Shown here one piece after another: positions 45,306-55,023 of a stretch of 64,000 nt of DNA (within the stretch, counting starts at the first letter, position 1; each line of letters opens with the position of its first letter). The DNA is taken from the NCBI GenBank assembly GCA_030348875.1, contig JAUCEP010000002.1, positions 2,497,001 through 2,561,000 of the forward strand, in the 5' to 3' direction. Under the pieces are notes generated by a model. That model saw only the letters and a list, made by a program, of their open reading frames with translations. It was not told where the DNA came from and did no database searches. A program made the translations under genes and the position numbers. Source of the DNA: Ureibacillus composti (lineage in GTDB: Bacteria > Bacillota > Bacilli > Bacillales_A > Planococcaceae).

Positions 45306-45432
45306 TTTTTGCATTCCCTTCGACAAACAAATTTCTACTATATTTATAAAAAAAACACTTATGATTCCCCTACATAATTAGGGTAACCTAACATACAAGA
45401 GAATCTGTAAGCGTTTTAATTTTTACTTATAT

Positions 45433-46473
45433 TTAATGATTTTCCGCAAATTTATTATTTACCACGGAATCAAACGGTATTTCGATACCTTCAAAAATCA
45501 CGTTCATTTCGTAACCTTCCTTGGTAACAATTGGGCTTGTTGCAAAGGCTGGGTAATTATTTTCAAAAGCTATGTTATAAACTTCTTCGTCAATATCAGG
45601 AAAGGATGCTTTTAAGGCTTCTTTTGCTCCTTCTTTATCCGTTTTAATAAACTCCTCAGCTTTAGCAACCGCACGAGTTACTTTCTCAAATAATTCTTGA
45701 TTAGATTCCATTTGTTCCTTTTTTGCTACCAAACCCGTATAAAGGAAACCATTTAACTCCTCTACTTCGCCTTTAGATAAGTTGATTAGCATAAATCCAC
45801 CATCCATAACTCCCATATCTGAAGTTGGAGATGAGAAAGCAAACGCATCAATTTGTTTGTTTTTAAATGCAGGAATAACAGCTTCACTTTTACCAAGAGG
45901 GACTAGTTCAACTTCCTTATCTGGTTGAATATTCTCCATTTCAAGTAGATAACGAACCAACTTGTCACTTGAGCTTCCAGGAGATGTAATTGCAATTTTC
46001 AATCCTTTTAAAGCTTGAATCTTTTCAGAAATAGAAGAGTTTTCCGTAATTCCTCTTTCTTCAGCAATTTCTTTCCGTATTACTACATTTGATGCGTATT
46101 GATTCATCATTGTTGCAAAGACCTGAATATCTTGCCCTTTGTCTGCTGCTTCCATAACATTTCCTAGTGTAGTTCCACCAATTTCAACACTACCACCAAT
46201 AACTGCTGCCATTACTTTGGATCCTCCACCAGTCGTAATAAGCTCTACATCAAGCCCTTCCTCATTAAAGAACCCTTTTTCTTGTGCAATATACAATGGT
46301 GCGAATAGAAAACCATGGGTTGTTTGTGCAATCGTAATTTTCTGATTGCCACTTGCTTCACCTGATGTTTCTTTGGTATTTTCTGTTGCAGTTGGTTTCC
46401 CTCCTCCACAGGCACTTAATAGTATCAACATCAATCCTAACAATAGACATAATCCAAATTTACTTGCTTTCAT
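45433..46473 (-). CDS. ABC substrate-binding lipoprotein (NMT1/TauA/SsuA-like)
   Basis: 346 residues. Lipoprotein signal with lipobox LSAC (Cys about 22), then the NMT1/THI5-like fold starting KITIAQTTHGFLFAPLYIAQEKGFFNEEGLDVEL. Such proteins bind small organic anions such as sulfonates, nitrate, aromatic or pyrimidine precursors. In this operon the ligand is probably the acid processed by the CoA-transferase and lyase. Confidence 0.88.
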   Translation of the reverse strand: MKASKFGLCLLLGLMLILLSACGGGKPTATENTKETSGEASGNQKITIAQTTHGFLFAPLYIAQEKGFFNEEGLDVELITTGGGSKVMAAVIGGSVEIGGTTLGNVMEAADKGQDIQVFATMMNQYASNVVIRKEIAEERGITENSSISEKIQALKGLKIAITSPGSSSDKLVRYLLEMENIQPDKEVELVPLGKSEAVIPAFKNKQIDAFAFSSPTSDMGVMDGGFMLINLSKGEVEELNGFLYTGLVAKKEQMESNQELFEKVTRAVAKAEEFIKTDKEGAKEALKASFPDIDEEVYNIAFENNYPAFATSPIVTKEGYEMNVIFEGIEIPFDSVVNNKFAENH

Positions 46474-46497
46474 TGCGAATCCCCCCTAATTTATAAA

Positions 46498-47343
46498 TTA
46501 ATTATTAGTCTGCTTCCAACGAAGAAAATGCCTTTCTAGAACACCTAGTCCAAAATTTAGCAAAACGGACATAAACATTAAGATTAATACAGCAGCAAAG
46601 GTTCCTGCAGTATCAAACTGTCCAGCCGAATAGCTAATTAAAAATCCTACACCGCGATTGGATGCGGTAATTTCTCCGACAACGGCTCCTATCAAAGCAT
46701 AAGGTACTGACATTTTAAATCCTACAAACACCCAATTTAAAGCGGATGGAATTATTACCTTTTGTAAAATTTGACTTTCCGTCGCTCCCATTAAACGGAT
46801 ATTATCTAGTAAATCACTATCCACATTTTTAACTCCTGCATAAGTATTAAAGAATACAAGGTAGAAAACAATGACAGCTGCAAAAACGATTTTCATTTCA
46901 ATTCCAATACCAAACCACAAAATAAAAAGAGGTGCTAATGCTACTTTTGGCAAACTATATAAGGCCATAATGAACGGATCCAAAAGCTTTGCTAAAAATT
47001 CTGACCGTCCTAATATAAAACCTAAAATGGCTCCTCCTGTTGCACCAATTAAGAATCCAATAAACATTTCTTGTGCTGTAATGCCTATATGGAAAAATAG
47101 TTCACCTGATAGCATCCATGTATAGAGTGATTGGAAGATATCACTTGGTTCACTTATCCAAAACTTATCCACTAATGTACCTGAGACCAGCTCCCAAAGT
47201 AGCAATATAATCACTAGTAATGCCAGTCTCATACCAGCAAGCTTTAACTTTTCCTTTAAAGGACTAATTTTCACTTCTTCATCTAAGACAGCAGTCTGAT
47301 TCTTTTCATTTGATTCCTTTGAGTTAGCAACTGATAAACTCAT
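46498..47343 (-). CDS. ABC permease (SsuC/TauC-like)
   Basis: 281 residues, six helices; EAA loop IRLMGATESQILQKVIIPSALNWVFVG. First 40 residues are a polar cytoplasmic extension. Its ATG overlaps the ATPase stop by 4 bp, so the two are coupled. Confidence 0.9.
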   Translation of the reverse strand: MSLSVANSKESNEKNQTAVLDEEVKISPLKEKLKLAGMRLALLVIILLLWELVSGTLVDKFWISEPSDIFQSLYTWMLSGELFFHIGITAQEMFIGFLIGATGGAILGFILGRSEFLAKLLDPFIMALYSLPKVALAPLFILWFGIGIEMKIVFAAVIVFYLVFFNTYAGVKNVDSDLLDNIRLMGATESQILQKVIIPSALNWVFVGFKMSVPYALIGAVVGEITASNRGVGFLISYSAGQFDTAGTFAAVLILMFMSVLLNFGLGVLERHFLRWKQTNN

Positions 47344-48116
47344 CCAACATTCCCCTCTTCAATAAATTCTTCTTTTAATGCATCCCAAAGTTTGGTTTGT
47401 ATATTTTTAAATTCCTCTGTATAACGGACATTGAAAGTATCTCGGGGCCTCGGAAGGTTTACTTCGTGTATCGATTTTATTGTTCCAGGTCTTTTACTAA
47501 AAACTGCAACTCTATCTCCTAGTGTAATAGCTTCTTCCAAATCATGAGTAACAAATATGATCGTTTTATTCGTGTTCTTCCAAATTTCAAGCAATTTATC
47601 TTGAAGAATTAATCTTAACTGGGCATCAAGTGCCCCGAAAGGCTCATCCATTAATAGGGTCTCAGGGTTATATGCAAGAATCTTTGCAAGACTTACTCTT
47701 TTTCTCATCCCCCCTGAAAGTTCTTGAGGGTAATGTTTTTCAAAGCCTTTTAACCCAACCATTTCAATAAATTTGGCGCTTTCTTTTTCTCTTTCCTGCG
47801 CTCTCATCCCTTGTATTTCTAAACCAATTTCAACATTCGCCTTCACTGTTCTCCACGGCAATAGATTATCTTTTTGAGTCATGTAACCTACTCGAGTATT
47901 TATTTTATCTACCTGTTTTCCTCGATAATAAATCTTCCCACCATTTGGCTTCATTAAACCAGCACACATATTCAAAACAGTGGATTTACCACATCCACTA
48001 GGACCTATAACCGTAATAAATTCACCCTCTTTCACATCCAAATTTATATTTTGTGCAGCCAAGAACGATTCTCCATCTCTCGTAAAGCGTTTAGATACAT
48101 TTGTGAATTGAATCAA
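47340..48116 (-). CDS. ABC ATP-binding protein (SsuB/TauB-like)
   Basis: 258 residues. Walker A GPSGCGKST, Q-loop YMTQKDNLLPWRT, signature LSGGMRKRVSLA, Walker B LLMDEPFGALD, His switch VTHDLEEA. The Q-loop LLPWRT is typical of the nitrate/sulfonate/taurine group. First gene of the operon. Confidence 0.92.
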   Translation of the reverse strand: MIQFTNVSKRFTRDGESFLAAQNINLDVKEGEFITVIGPSGCGKSTVLNMCAGLMKPNGGKIYYRGKQVDKINTRVGYMTQKDNLLPWRTVKANVEIGLEIQGMRAQEREKESAKFIEMVGLKGFEKHYPQELSGGMRKRVSLAKILAYNPETLLMDEPFGALDAQLRLILQDKLLEIWKNTNKTIIFVTHDLEEAITLGDRVAVFSKRPGTIKSIHEVNLPRPRDTFNVRYTEEFKNIQTKLWDALKEEFIEEGNVG

Positions 48117-48250
48117 GACTCTTCCCCCTAATTGAGTATTCGATTTCTATAACACTTTTTTATTACTTATAAATAGAGACGTATGTTGCACTGGTATTAT
48201 AGAAAAATTATAAAAACATACTAGCCTCTAATAATTCCAATCAAGAAATA

Positions 48251-49021
48251 TTAATTTACTGAATTTGTTGTTTCTCGTGTATATCCTAGATTTTTAGAAA
48301 TCCTTTCACTAGACTCTAGGATTTCTTTTATAAAGTAATCAACTCTTTCCTCCGTGAATCTTACTAATGGACCAGAGACTGTTAAACCTGCGATTACCTT
48401 CCCTGTGTAGTCTTTAATCGGTGCTGAAACAGAAGCAGTTCCTTCTAAACGCTCGTTAGAACTAATTGCATACCCATTTTCTCTAATGTCAAACAGTTCA
48501 AGCTTTAATTTATTTAGAGCAATATCTGACATATCTTCTCTTTGTTCCTGTAATACTTTGGTTATGATTTCATGGTCCAAAAAAGCCAATAATAACTTTC
48601 CAGAAGCTCCTTTATGTAAAGGTAATAGCTTTCCAACTTCTGAAACCTTTCTTAAAGCTTGATTACCATCAATTCGATCAATACAAACTCGCTTTAACCC
48701 CTGAACTATATTTATATTTACCGTCTCTCGTGTTTTTTCAGAAAGCCCTTTCATAATTGGCTTAGCAACATCTATCAATTCTAATGAACTTTGTACAATA
48801 TTTCCTAGAGCTAGTAATCGGATGCCTAGTTTATACTCATATGTCGACTGAATTTTCTCGACCAATCCTTTTGATTCCAATGATGCTAATAAGCGAAATA
48901 CAGTTGATTTTGTTAATCCAGTTTTTTGGCTTATTTCAGGGACAGTTAATATTGGTTCTTCTATTGAAAAACTAGTTAGTATATCAATCGCTCTTTCGAC
49001 TGAACGTACCGTTTCACTCAT
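48251..49021 (-). CDS. IclR-family transcriptional regulator
   Basis: 256 residues. N-terminal winged helix (SVERAIDILTSFSIEEPILTVPEISQKTGLTKSTVFRLLASLESKGLVEK) and C-terminal IclR effector domain with GASGKLLLAFL. Lies between the importer operon and the divergent dehydratase genes, so it likely controls the whole catabolic cluster through palindromes near 49135 and 49319. Confidence 0.92.
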   Translation of the reverse strand: MSETVRSVERAIDILTSFSIEEPILTVPEISQKTGLTKSTVFRLLASLESKGLVEKIQSTYEYKLGIRLLALGNIVQSSLELIDVAKPIMKGLSEKTRETVNINIVQGLKRVCIDRIDGNQALRKVSEVGKLLPLHKGASGKLLLAFLDHEIITKVLQEQREDMSDIALNKLKLELFDIRENGYAISSNERLEGTASVSAPIKDYTGKVIAGLTVSGPLVRFTEERVDYFIKEILESSERISKNLGYTRETTNSVN

Positions 49022-49134
49022 GCATTATTTCTCCTCCCTCTTAATCCATTTCATGGGAATTCTAAGTTACTTTCCAAAAGTGAAACCACTTAGTGAATTA
49101 CAAAATCTAATAATTAAATCTAAATTCCGCCTTA

Positions 49135-49149
49135 CGGATTATAAATCCG
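49135..49149. promoter_or_regulatory. Candidate IclR operator A
   Basis: Inverted repeat CGGATT-N3-AATCCG in the IclR-dehydratase intergenic region. Nothing else gene-like in the 49022-49418 gap. Confidence 0.5.
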
Positions 49150-49318
49150 ACTGGTGATTTGATTTCATGGTAATTGAATATTACGGCCTTGTCAATTCAA
49201 AATTCAGAAAATTTTAAATAATTTACCCCGCCTTCCAAACTCGTTGTTTTAATAATTCTTATTATAATCTGATTATTTAAAATTTTATAAAAAACGATTG
49301 ACATCTCTCTTAAATGTC

Positions 49319-49349
49319 CCGTATGATGAATTTGAATTTCATCATACGG
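49319..49349. promoter_or_regulatory. Candidate IclR operator B
   Basis: Perfect 12-bp inverted repeat CCGTATGATGAA / TTCATCATACGG with a 7-base centre, 70 bp before the dehydratase start. No T-run follows, so an operator is likelier than a terminator. Confidence 0.55.
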
Positions 49350-49418
49350 ATTATTACGAAAAGTGAGTACTTATTCCATTTACTGATTTTTCACGATAAT
49401 CCTTTAGGAGGTTTAATA

Positions 49419-50666
49419 ATGGGCCAAACATTGGTTGAAAAGATAATTTCCACTCACGCAAGTAAAGTAACCTATCAAAACGAGATTACTATTGTTGATG
49501 TTGATGCTGTAATGGCATCAGACACAACCGCCCCACTAACTATTAAAAGTTTTGAGGAAATGGGTGGTTCCCAAGTTTGGGATCCATCTAAAGTTATTTT
49601 TGTCATCGATCACGCAGCACCTGCTCCAAATGAGAGAATTGCAAATTTGCATTCATTAATGAGAGATTTTGCTAGAAATCAAGGTATTAAATTGTACGAT
49701 GTTGGTAGTGGAATCTGCCATCAATTAATGGTAGAAAACGGACATGTCAAACCTGGTCAATTAGTACTTGGTGCAGATTCCCATACTTGTACATATGGGG
49801 CATTAGGGGCTTTTGCTACTGGAGTTGGGTCAACAGACTTAGCAGCTGTACTATTAACCGGAAAAACTTGGATTAAGGTCCCACCTACGATAAAAATCCA
49901 ACTGAATGGAACTTTACAACCAGGTGTTTCTGCTAAAGATCTCATTTTGTTTATTGTTGGTCATCTAGGAATAGATGGTGCGACATACAAAGCAGTTGAG
50001 TTCACAGGGGAAGCAATTGAAGCATTAAGTTTCGATAGCCGTTTAACTATAGCTAATATGGCTATTGAAATGGGTGCTAAAGCAGGTTTTGTTGATACGG
50101 TTGGTCTAGAATTGCCATATGAATTTAATCATATTCATCCGGATGAGGACGCAATTTATGAAACCGTATACACCTTTGATGTTTCTAAACTTGAACCACA
50201 AGTTTCTATTCCTCATTCACCAGATAACGTAAAACCTATTTCTGAAGTTGAAGGGAAAGTTATTCAACAAGCATTTTTAGGGAGCTGTACAAATGGTAGA
50301 TTAGAAGATTTACATGAGGCAGCTAAAATTCTAGAAGGCAAAACGATTCATCCCGAGGTAAGATTTATGGTGGCTGCAGCTTCTAATGAGGTCTATTTAA
50401 GAGCATTACAGGATGGGACTGCTGAAACCCTTGTACGTGCTGGAGCAACTTTCCTTCCTTCAGGTTGCGGACCATGTGTAGGAACACATCTCGGTGTCCC
50501 TGGCAATGATGAAGGAATCATTTCCTCTACGAATCGAAACTTTAGAGGTCGGATGGGAAATCGAAATTCAAATGTGTATCTAGGTTCACCAGCTACAGTT
50601 GCAGCGTCTGCTTTATTCGGTAAAATTACAAATCCTACAAAGCTACTTAAGGAGGAAGTCAAATGA
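49419..50666 (+). CDS. Aconitase-family dehydratase large subunit (LeuC/DmdA-like)
   Basis: 415 residues. [4Fe-4S] ligands in LGSCTNGR (about 289) and SGCGPC (about 350); substrate-loop motifs DHAAPAPN and LGADSHTCTYGALGAFATGVGSTD. The subfamily covers isopropylmalate isomerase, homoaconitase, citraconate and dimethylmalate hydratases. There are no leuA/leuB neighbours; the CoA-transferase and lyase beside it argue for a catabolic C5-C6 dicarboxylate. ATG at 49419 has AGGAGG upstream. Confidence 0.88.
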   Translation: MGQTLVEKIISTHASKVTYQNEITIVDVDAVMASDTTAPLTIKSFEEMGGSQVWDPSKVIFVIDHAAPAPNERIANLHSLMRDFARNQGIKLYDVGSGICHQLMVENGHVKPGQLVLGADSHTCTYGALGAFATGVGSTDLAAVLLTGKTWIKVPPTIKIQLNGTLQPGVSAKDLILFIVGHLGIDGATYKAVEFTGEAIEALSFDSRLTIANMAIEMGAKAGFVDTVGLELPYEFNHIHPDEDAIYETVYTFDVSKLEPQVSIPHSPDNVKPISEVEGKVIQQAFLGSCTNGRLEDLHEAAKILEGKTIHPEVRFMVAAASNEVYLRALQDGTAETLVRAGATFLPSGCGPCVGTHLGVPGNDEGIISSTNRNFRGRMGNRNSNVYLGSPATVAASALFGKITNPTKLLKEEVK

Positions 50667-51160
50667 TACTAGAGGGAACTGCTCATGTTTATGGTGATAA
50701 TATTGATACAGATCGGATAATTGCCGGAAAATATACAAAAACACTAAATATGCAAGAACTTGCTGACCATGTTTTTGAAGATTTAGATCCTGATTTCCGA
50801 GTCAAATTAAAGAATGGAGATATTTTAGTAGCAGGAAATAATTTTGGCTGCGGTTCTTCTAGAGAACAAGCACCGTTAGCATTAAAAAAGGCCGGTGTTT
50901 CTATAGTTATTGCAAGATCATTTGCACGAATATTTTATAGAAATGCCATTAACATTGGCTTACCAATTCTTGAAATCAACGATCATACGATCAGTGATAA
51001 AGATCAATTAAAAGTGAATTTAAGTACAGGCGTAGTAGAAAATTTAACAACTTCAGAAGGGTATCACGGTTCCGAAATGCCATTAGTCATGATTGACATT
51101 ATTAATGATGGGGGCCTTGTCAAATATTTAAAGAAGAGAGGGACTTATCAATTAACTTAA
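50663..51160 (+). CDS. Aconitase-family dehydratase small subunit (LeuD/DmdB-like)
   Basis: 165 residues, swivelling domain. VYGDNIDTDRIIAGKY at the start, NFGCGSSREQAPLALKKAG with the catalytic Ser, and FARIFYRNAINIGLP. Overlaps the large-subunit stop by 4 bp (ATGA), so made in step with it. Confidence 0.9.
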   Translation: MILEGTAHVYGDNIDTDRIIAGKYTKTLNMQELADHVFEDLDPDFRVKLKNGDILVAGNNFGCGSSREQAPLALKKAGVSIVIARSFARIFYRNAINIGLPILEINDHTISDKDQLKVNLSTGVVENLTTSEGYHGSEMPLVMIDIINDGGLVKYLKKRGTYQLT

Positions 51161-51178
51161 ATAAAAAGTGGTGTTAAT

Positions 51179-52330
51179 ATGAAGATCTTCTCAATTGTGA
51201 GTATCGCAGGTTTATTTATGTTAATGATTATGGGGACTCGTCCAACAGTTTCATTATTTGCACATGAACTTGGTGGAAGCATCAATCACATTGGACTCAT
51301 AACTAGTCTATTTTCCATAGTACCTCTAATCTTTGCGATTACACTTGGTAAAATTATTGACAAGCATAATTCTAAAATAACCTTGCTTATTGGGGGATAT
51401 CTGGGCGTTTTAGGAATCATACTGCCCAGTTTTCTTCCAAATTTTTCCGGATTGTATTTATCCCAACTCATTGCAGGTTCAGCACAAACCATCTTGATCC
51501 TTTCTGCTCAAGATTATGTTGGTAGAATCTCTAACACTGAAAACCGAAATCAGTATGTTTCTTGGTTTAGCCTTGGAATAGCTGTGGGAACTCTACTAGG
51601 GCCTCTACTAGGTGGGATATTAGCAGATACATTTAACTTTCCCATTACCTTCCTTGTCTTAAGTTTAATCGGATTCTTAAGTTGTATTCTAATTCATTTC
51701 ATCCCGAGTGAAAGCCCAATTAACAAAGAACTTGACCCTACTACATTAACGAGCCAATCTACTTTTATAGACTTATTAAAAATACCTGGATTACGATTAG
51801 CATTAATCTTTAGTTCATTAATTTTATTTTCAAAAGACTTGTACATTACATTTTTCCCACTTTTAGGATTACACTTTAGTTATAGTAACTCTACTATAGG
51901 ACTACTTCTTGCTATAAACGGAATCGCTAGTGTTATTATTCGGTTCTGCCTAACTCCTCTAATTAATCATTTTGGTACTATCCGTGTTTTTATTGGCTCC
52001 ATGATCGTTACCTGTCTTGCTTACACAGCTTTACCTTTCTTTTCACAAATGATAATAGCAAGTTTTATCGCATTTTTACTTGGAATAGGCTTAGGAATTG
52101 GGCAGCCGTTATCTATTTCTCTTACTATAGATCACGCTTTAAAGGGTCGTGTTGCTGAAGCGCTAGGAATTCGCCTTACGGTGAATCGTCTGACTCAGGT
52201 TACTACACCTATTATCTTAGGAATGCTAGCGAATATTATAGGAATCATTCATATTTTTGTAGTCAGTTCAACAGTTATTGGAATTGGAACATTGATAGCA
52301 AGTAAAATCAAGGAGACTGAGAAAGTATAG
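51179..52330 (+). CDS. MFS transporter
   Basis: 383 residues, twelve helices. Loop 2-3 motif GKIIDKHNSKI and a matching site in the second half. Third gene of the plus-strand group after the dehydratase pair, 18 bp away; may import the acid substrate or export an intermediate. Confidence 0.85.
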   Translation: MKIFSIVSIAGLFMLMIMGTRPTVSLFAHELGGSINHIGLITSLFSIVPLIFAITLGKIIDKHNSKITLLIGGYLGVLGIILPSFLPNFSGLYLSQLIAGSAQTILILSAQDYVGRISNTENRNQYVSWFSLGIAVGTLLGPLLGGILADTFNFPITFLVLSLIGFLSCILIHFIPSESPINKELDPTTLTSQSTFIDLLKIPGLRLALIFSSLILFSKDLYITFFPLLGLHFSYSNSTIGLLLAINGIASVIIRFCLTPLINHFGTIRVFIGSMIVTCLAYTALPFFSQMIIASFIAFLLGIGLGIGQPLSISLTIDHALKGRVAEALGIRLTVNRLTQVTTPIILGMLANIIGIIHIFVVSSTVIGIGTLIASKIKETEKV

Positions 52331-52426
52331 GTCGCCAGGCATAATAGAAACCAAACATATAAAATACAACCTGTCTCTAACTTTGGACAAGAACTTCGAC
52401 AAAAAAACAGCTTATATAATGGATAT

Positions 52427-52816
52427 TTAATCGTTTGGATAATCGATAAATATCAGGTTAGGTTTAACGGGATTTAATTCAAATATCCATCCCACTGCTT
52501 TCATAATCGGTCTAAATGTAACGCTCATATAACTTTCAGCTAAGTTTGAATTTTTAACTTTAATAGTATGTGAATATTCTACTTTTACACCATCTCTAAA
52601 AATAACATTCTTCTTTTCTGGTTCAACTAAAGAAACGATATCTTCCTGTTCTACATATTCTAAGGCTTTTCGAAATTTAGTAATTGCAGTCTTTCTTATT
52701 TGGTCAGCATCCCTGGTATCAATTGACTCAACAATTGAACAAAATTTCTCTTCCGAGTCATAATCAACTACCCAGAATATTTCTGCTAAATATACAATCT
52801 TTGGAATGTTTTCCAT
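52427..52816 (-). CDS. Hypothetical protein
   Basis: 129 residues, soluble, mixed charged. No family recognised. Fifteen bp from the next gene upstream, so the two are probably co-transcribed. Marks the change from the catabolic cluster to a patch of small unknown genes. Confidence 0.5.
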   Translation of the reverse strand: MENIPKIVYLAEIFWVVDYDSEEKFCSIVESIDTRDADQIRKTAITKFRKALEYVEQEDIVSLVEPEKKNVIFRDGVKVEYSHTIKVKNSNLAESYMSVTFRPIMKAVGWIFELNPVKPNLIFIDYPND

Positions 52817-52831
52817 TCTACCATTTCACTC

Positions 52832-53272
52832 TCACTTTTCCTTTTCTGCTTCACTGATCCGATACTCATCCTTGTTCCCATCGTCGCTTTCATACGGATT
52901 CTTCCTATAAGGTAATCCGAAACGCTTCAACAATTCATTTTCCACATGATTTTTCAGCACCACACTCATATATCTGTACGTGTGTATTGTTCCACGTAGC
53001 AGCAAACTGTAGACTTGAATTTCACCTTCATTAGTTGCTGTTAGATTCCCTTTTCCTCCAAGTTTCCCAAGAGCTCTCTTTACTTCAATCATTTCTTCAT
53101 GCATCTTCTTCACTTGATGTTCGTATAGTTTCACTAATGGTTCACTAACCTTCAATACATTTAATTTAGCTTTATCCACTTCCAAAGTACGCATAGTCAG
53201 ATCCAACACAATAATTTGATGAAATAACAGCTCTGCTTCTTTCAACAGGGCGAGGTTTGATTTTTCTTGCAT
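52832..53272 (-). CDS. Hypothetical helical protein
   Basis: 146 residues, predicted helical with a Lys/Glu-rich central part (LYEHQVKKMHEEMIEVKRALGKLGGKG) and an acidic tail ending SEAEKEK. No family recognised. The 53273-53644 gap upstream holds only a terminator. Confidence 0.5.
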   Translation of the reverse strand: MQEKSNLALLKEAELLFHQIIVLDLTMRTLEVDKAKLNVLKVSEPLVKLYEHQVKKMHEEMIEVKRALGKLGGKGNLTATNEGEIQVYSLLLRGTIHTYRYMSVVLKNHVENELLKRFGLPYRKNPYESDDGNKDEYRISEAEKEK

Positions 53273-53590
53273 GAATCTTACTCCTTATATTTATAGTAAC
53301 CTTATTATAATTGATTCTCACTGTAAAGGAGCACCATAATGAATCGAAATTATCAACCTAACTCCAACCGTGGAAATCATTTTTATTTACTACACTATTC
53401 CCTACCTTTATAAATTTCTATATTTTTTAATTGTTGTATGTTCAGATAAAAAATGGATGATTCATTAATTTATATTTTCAGGAAGAGTCCGCGCAGTAGC
53501 CCTTCAATAAATCTTCTGTTCTAGAAGTGGGTCTTCGCTTCTTCATCACAGCAATCTATTTCCGCGTGGAATATTACTACCATGCAAAAA

Positions 53591-53641
53591 AATAAGAAAC
53601 CAACTTCCATTACTATGTAAAATGGAGGCTGGTTTCTTATT
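53591..53641 (-). terminator. Terminator of the four-helix membrane protein gene
   Basis: Long stem AATAAGAAACCAACTTCCATT / AATGGAGGCTGGTTTCTTATT in two halves with few mismatches, just after the stop. Confidence 0.85.
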
Positions 53642-53644
53642 AAA

Positions 53645-54133
53645 TTACATTTCTGTAGCAACTGTATTATTTAAAACAGTTTCATCTAGCTGTATATGTT
53701 TCTTTTTAAAATGATAATAACGAACAGTTTCGCGAATTAGGTAATACCATGAAACAATTAAATTTTTCACTAACATTATAAATAATGTTAGCAGCACACC
53801 AAACAAAGCTCCTATGCTTAATGCATTATCTTTACGATTTGATAAACTGTCCAGGATTGCACCAATTGCTATAACTGAAATACCTCCTGCAGCAGCCCCT
53901 AAAAGTGGTTTTACTGATGTATAGCGGATAATAAATAAAGCAAACGTTATTAAGCTAGTCCAAAGGAATATAACACCTAAATCCTCTTGAATTACATCCG
54001 CGAACGAGCCAACAATAATCGAGCTGAAGATACCCAATATTGCAAGTGTCCATCCATATATTACAGACGATTTTAATCGTTCTTCTTCTGTTTCTGCTTT
54101 AAATATGTATTTTAGTACTAATTCAAAGATCAT
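53645..54133 (-). CDS. Hypothetical membrane protein
   Basis: 162 residues with four helices (about 25-45, 50-68, 75-92, 105-128). Charged N-terminus and a basic, His-containing C-terminal cytoplasmic tail. No family recognised. Confidence 0.55.
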   Translation of the reverse strand: MIFELVLKYIFKAETEEERLKSSVIYGWTLAILGIFSSIIVGSFADVIQEDLGVIFLWTSLITFALFIIRYTSVKPLLGAAAGGISVIAIGAILDSLSNRKDNALSIGALFGVLLTLFIMLVKNLIVSWYYLIRETVRYYHFKKKHIQLDETVLNNTVATEM

Positions 54134-54228
54134 TTCATCACTCCTATTTATTTCAAATATATATATTAATTGTATATTACTGTTAATTTGTCATCTATAT
54201 AAAAATTAAAAAGTTTTACAAGCATAAT

Positions 54229-54266
54229 AAAAACGTTAATTTCTAAGGGAAGAGATTAACGTTTTA
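54229..54266 (-). terminator. Terminator of the lipoprotein gene
   Basis: Perfect stem AAAACGTTAAT / ATTAACGTTTT. Confidence 0.75.
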
Positions 54267-54343
54267 TAAATCTTTTCTTATCAGTAAATGCTGATGGATA
54301 AGTTGTTTCCCAAGATTCAAACACATTCCCAATACATAAGTAA

Positions 54344-54985
54344 TTAATCAGGTATTTGATTCTTCCCTGCAGTTTGTTTGGCTAGTTTAGCTTCGTATGC
54401 CTCAGCCTTACCTTCCATTAAATTCAATTCGTCGATTCTGAATTGCAAAGAATCTCTGACAGACACTAGATCAGATACTTCTTCTTCGATCCGTACTAAT
54501 CCTAATATCTGAGTGTTTTCGTCTGTTCCAGAATCAGATTCAGTCCAGGAGAAAAAAGCTAGGTTAGGATCTTCTTCGGACACTGAAAACTCAATTGAAT
54601 TGTTTAATAGGAATGTTTTCTTTTCGCTATCCCAAACTCCTTTTAATTCTATTTCTTCATAAAATGGAGGTTCTGATGGATCTTCAGGCATTTTAGAATA
54701 TCGGCCAGCTAATGCACCGTCATCATCTACGCTTTCAATATAAACTGCCCAACCAAGATATTTAGAGTCTACTTCATCCCCCACCTTTTCAATTATTTTC
54801 CAATAACTATTATTATAGTCACTTGAAAAGGCATCTTTTTCACCTGCCTCTTTTAAAGGCTTTACATCATGATTCACTTCAATTGTTGTACCACTAGCAC
54901 TTGCCAATGTTGTATTATCAACTTCAAAATTACACCCTGTTAAGAAAACAGCTATAACAAGCAACATAGGAATATATTTTTTCAT
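54344..54985 (-). CDS. Hypothetical lipoprotein
   Basis: 213 residues. Lipoprotein signal peptide MKKYIPMLLVIAVFLTGC (Cys 18), then a soluble domain rich in Asp/Glu and Ser, ending in a helical Glu/Lys stretch. No family recognised. Attached outside the membrane. Confidence 0.65.
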   Translation of the reverse strand: MKKYIPMLLVIAVFLTGCNFEVDNTTLASASGTTIEVNHDVKPLKEAGEKDAFSSDYNNSYWKIIEKVGDEVDSKYLGWAVYIESVDDDGALAGRYSKMPEDPSEPPFYEEIELKGVWDSEKKTFLLNNSIEFSVSEEDPNLAFFSWTESDSGTDENTQILGLVRIEEEVSDLVSVRDSLQFRIDELNLMEGKAEAYEAKLAKQTAGKNQIPD

Positions 54986-55023
54986 ATTAAACTCCTTTCG
55001 GGATTAATAAATTGGAGAACCAA

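Noticed and set aside
49419-51160. Leucine biosynthesis leuCD
   Set aside because: Possible by family, but no leuA, leuB or ilv genes adjoin, the regulator is IclR type, and the neighbours are catabolic.
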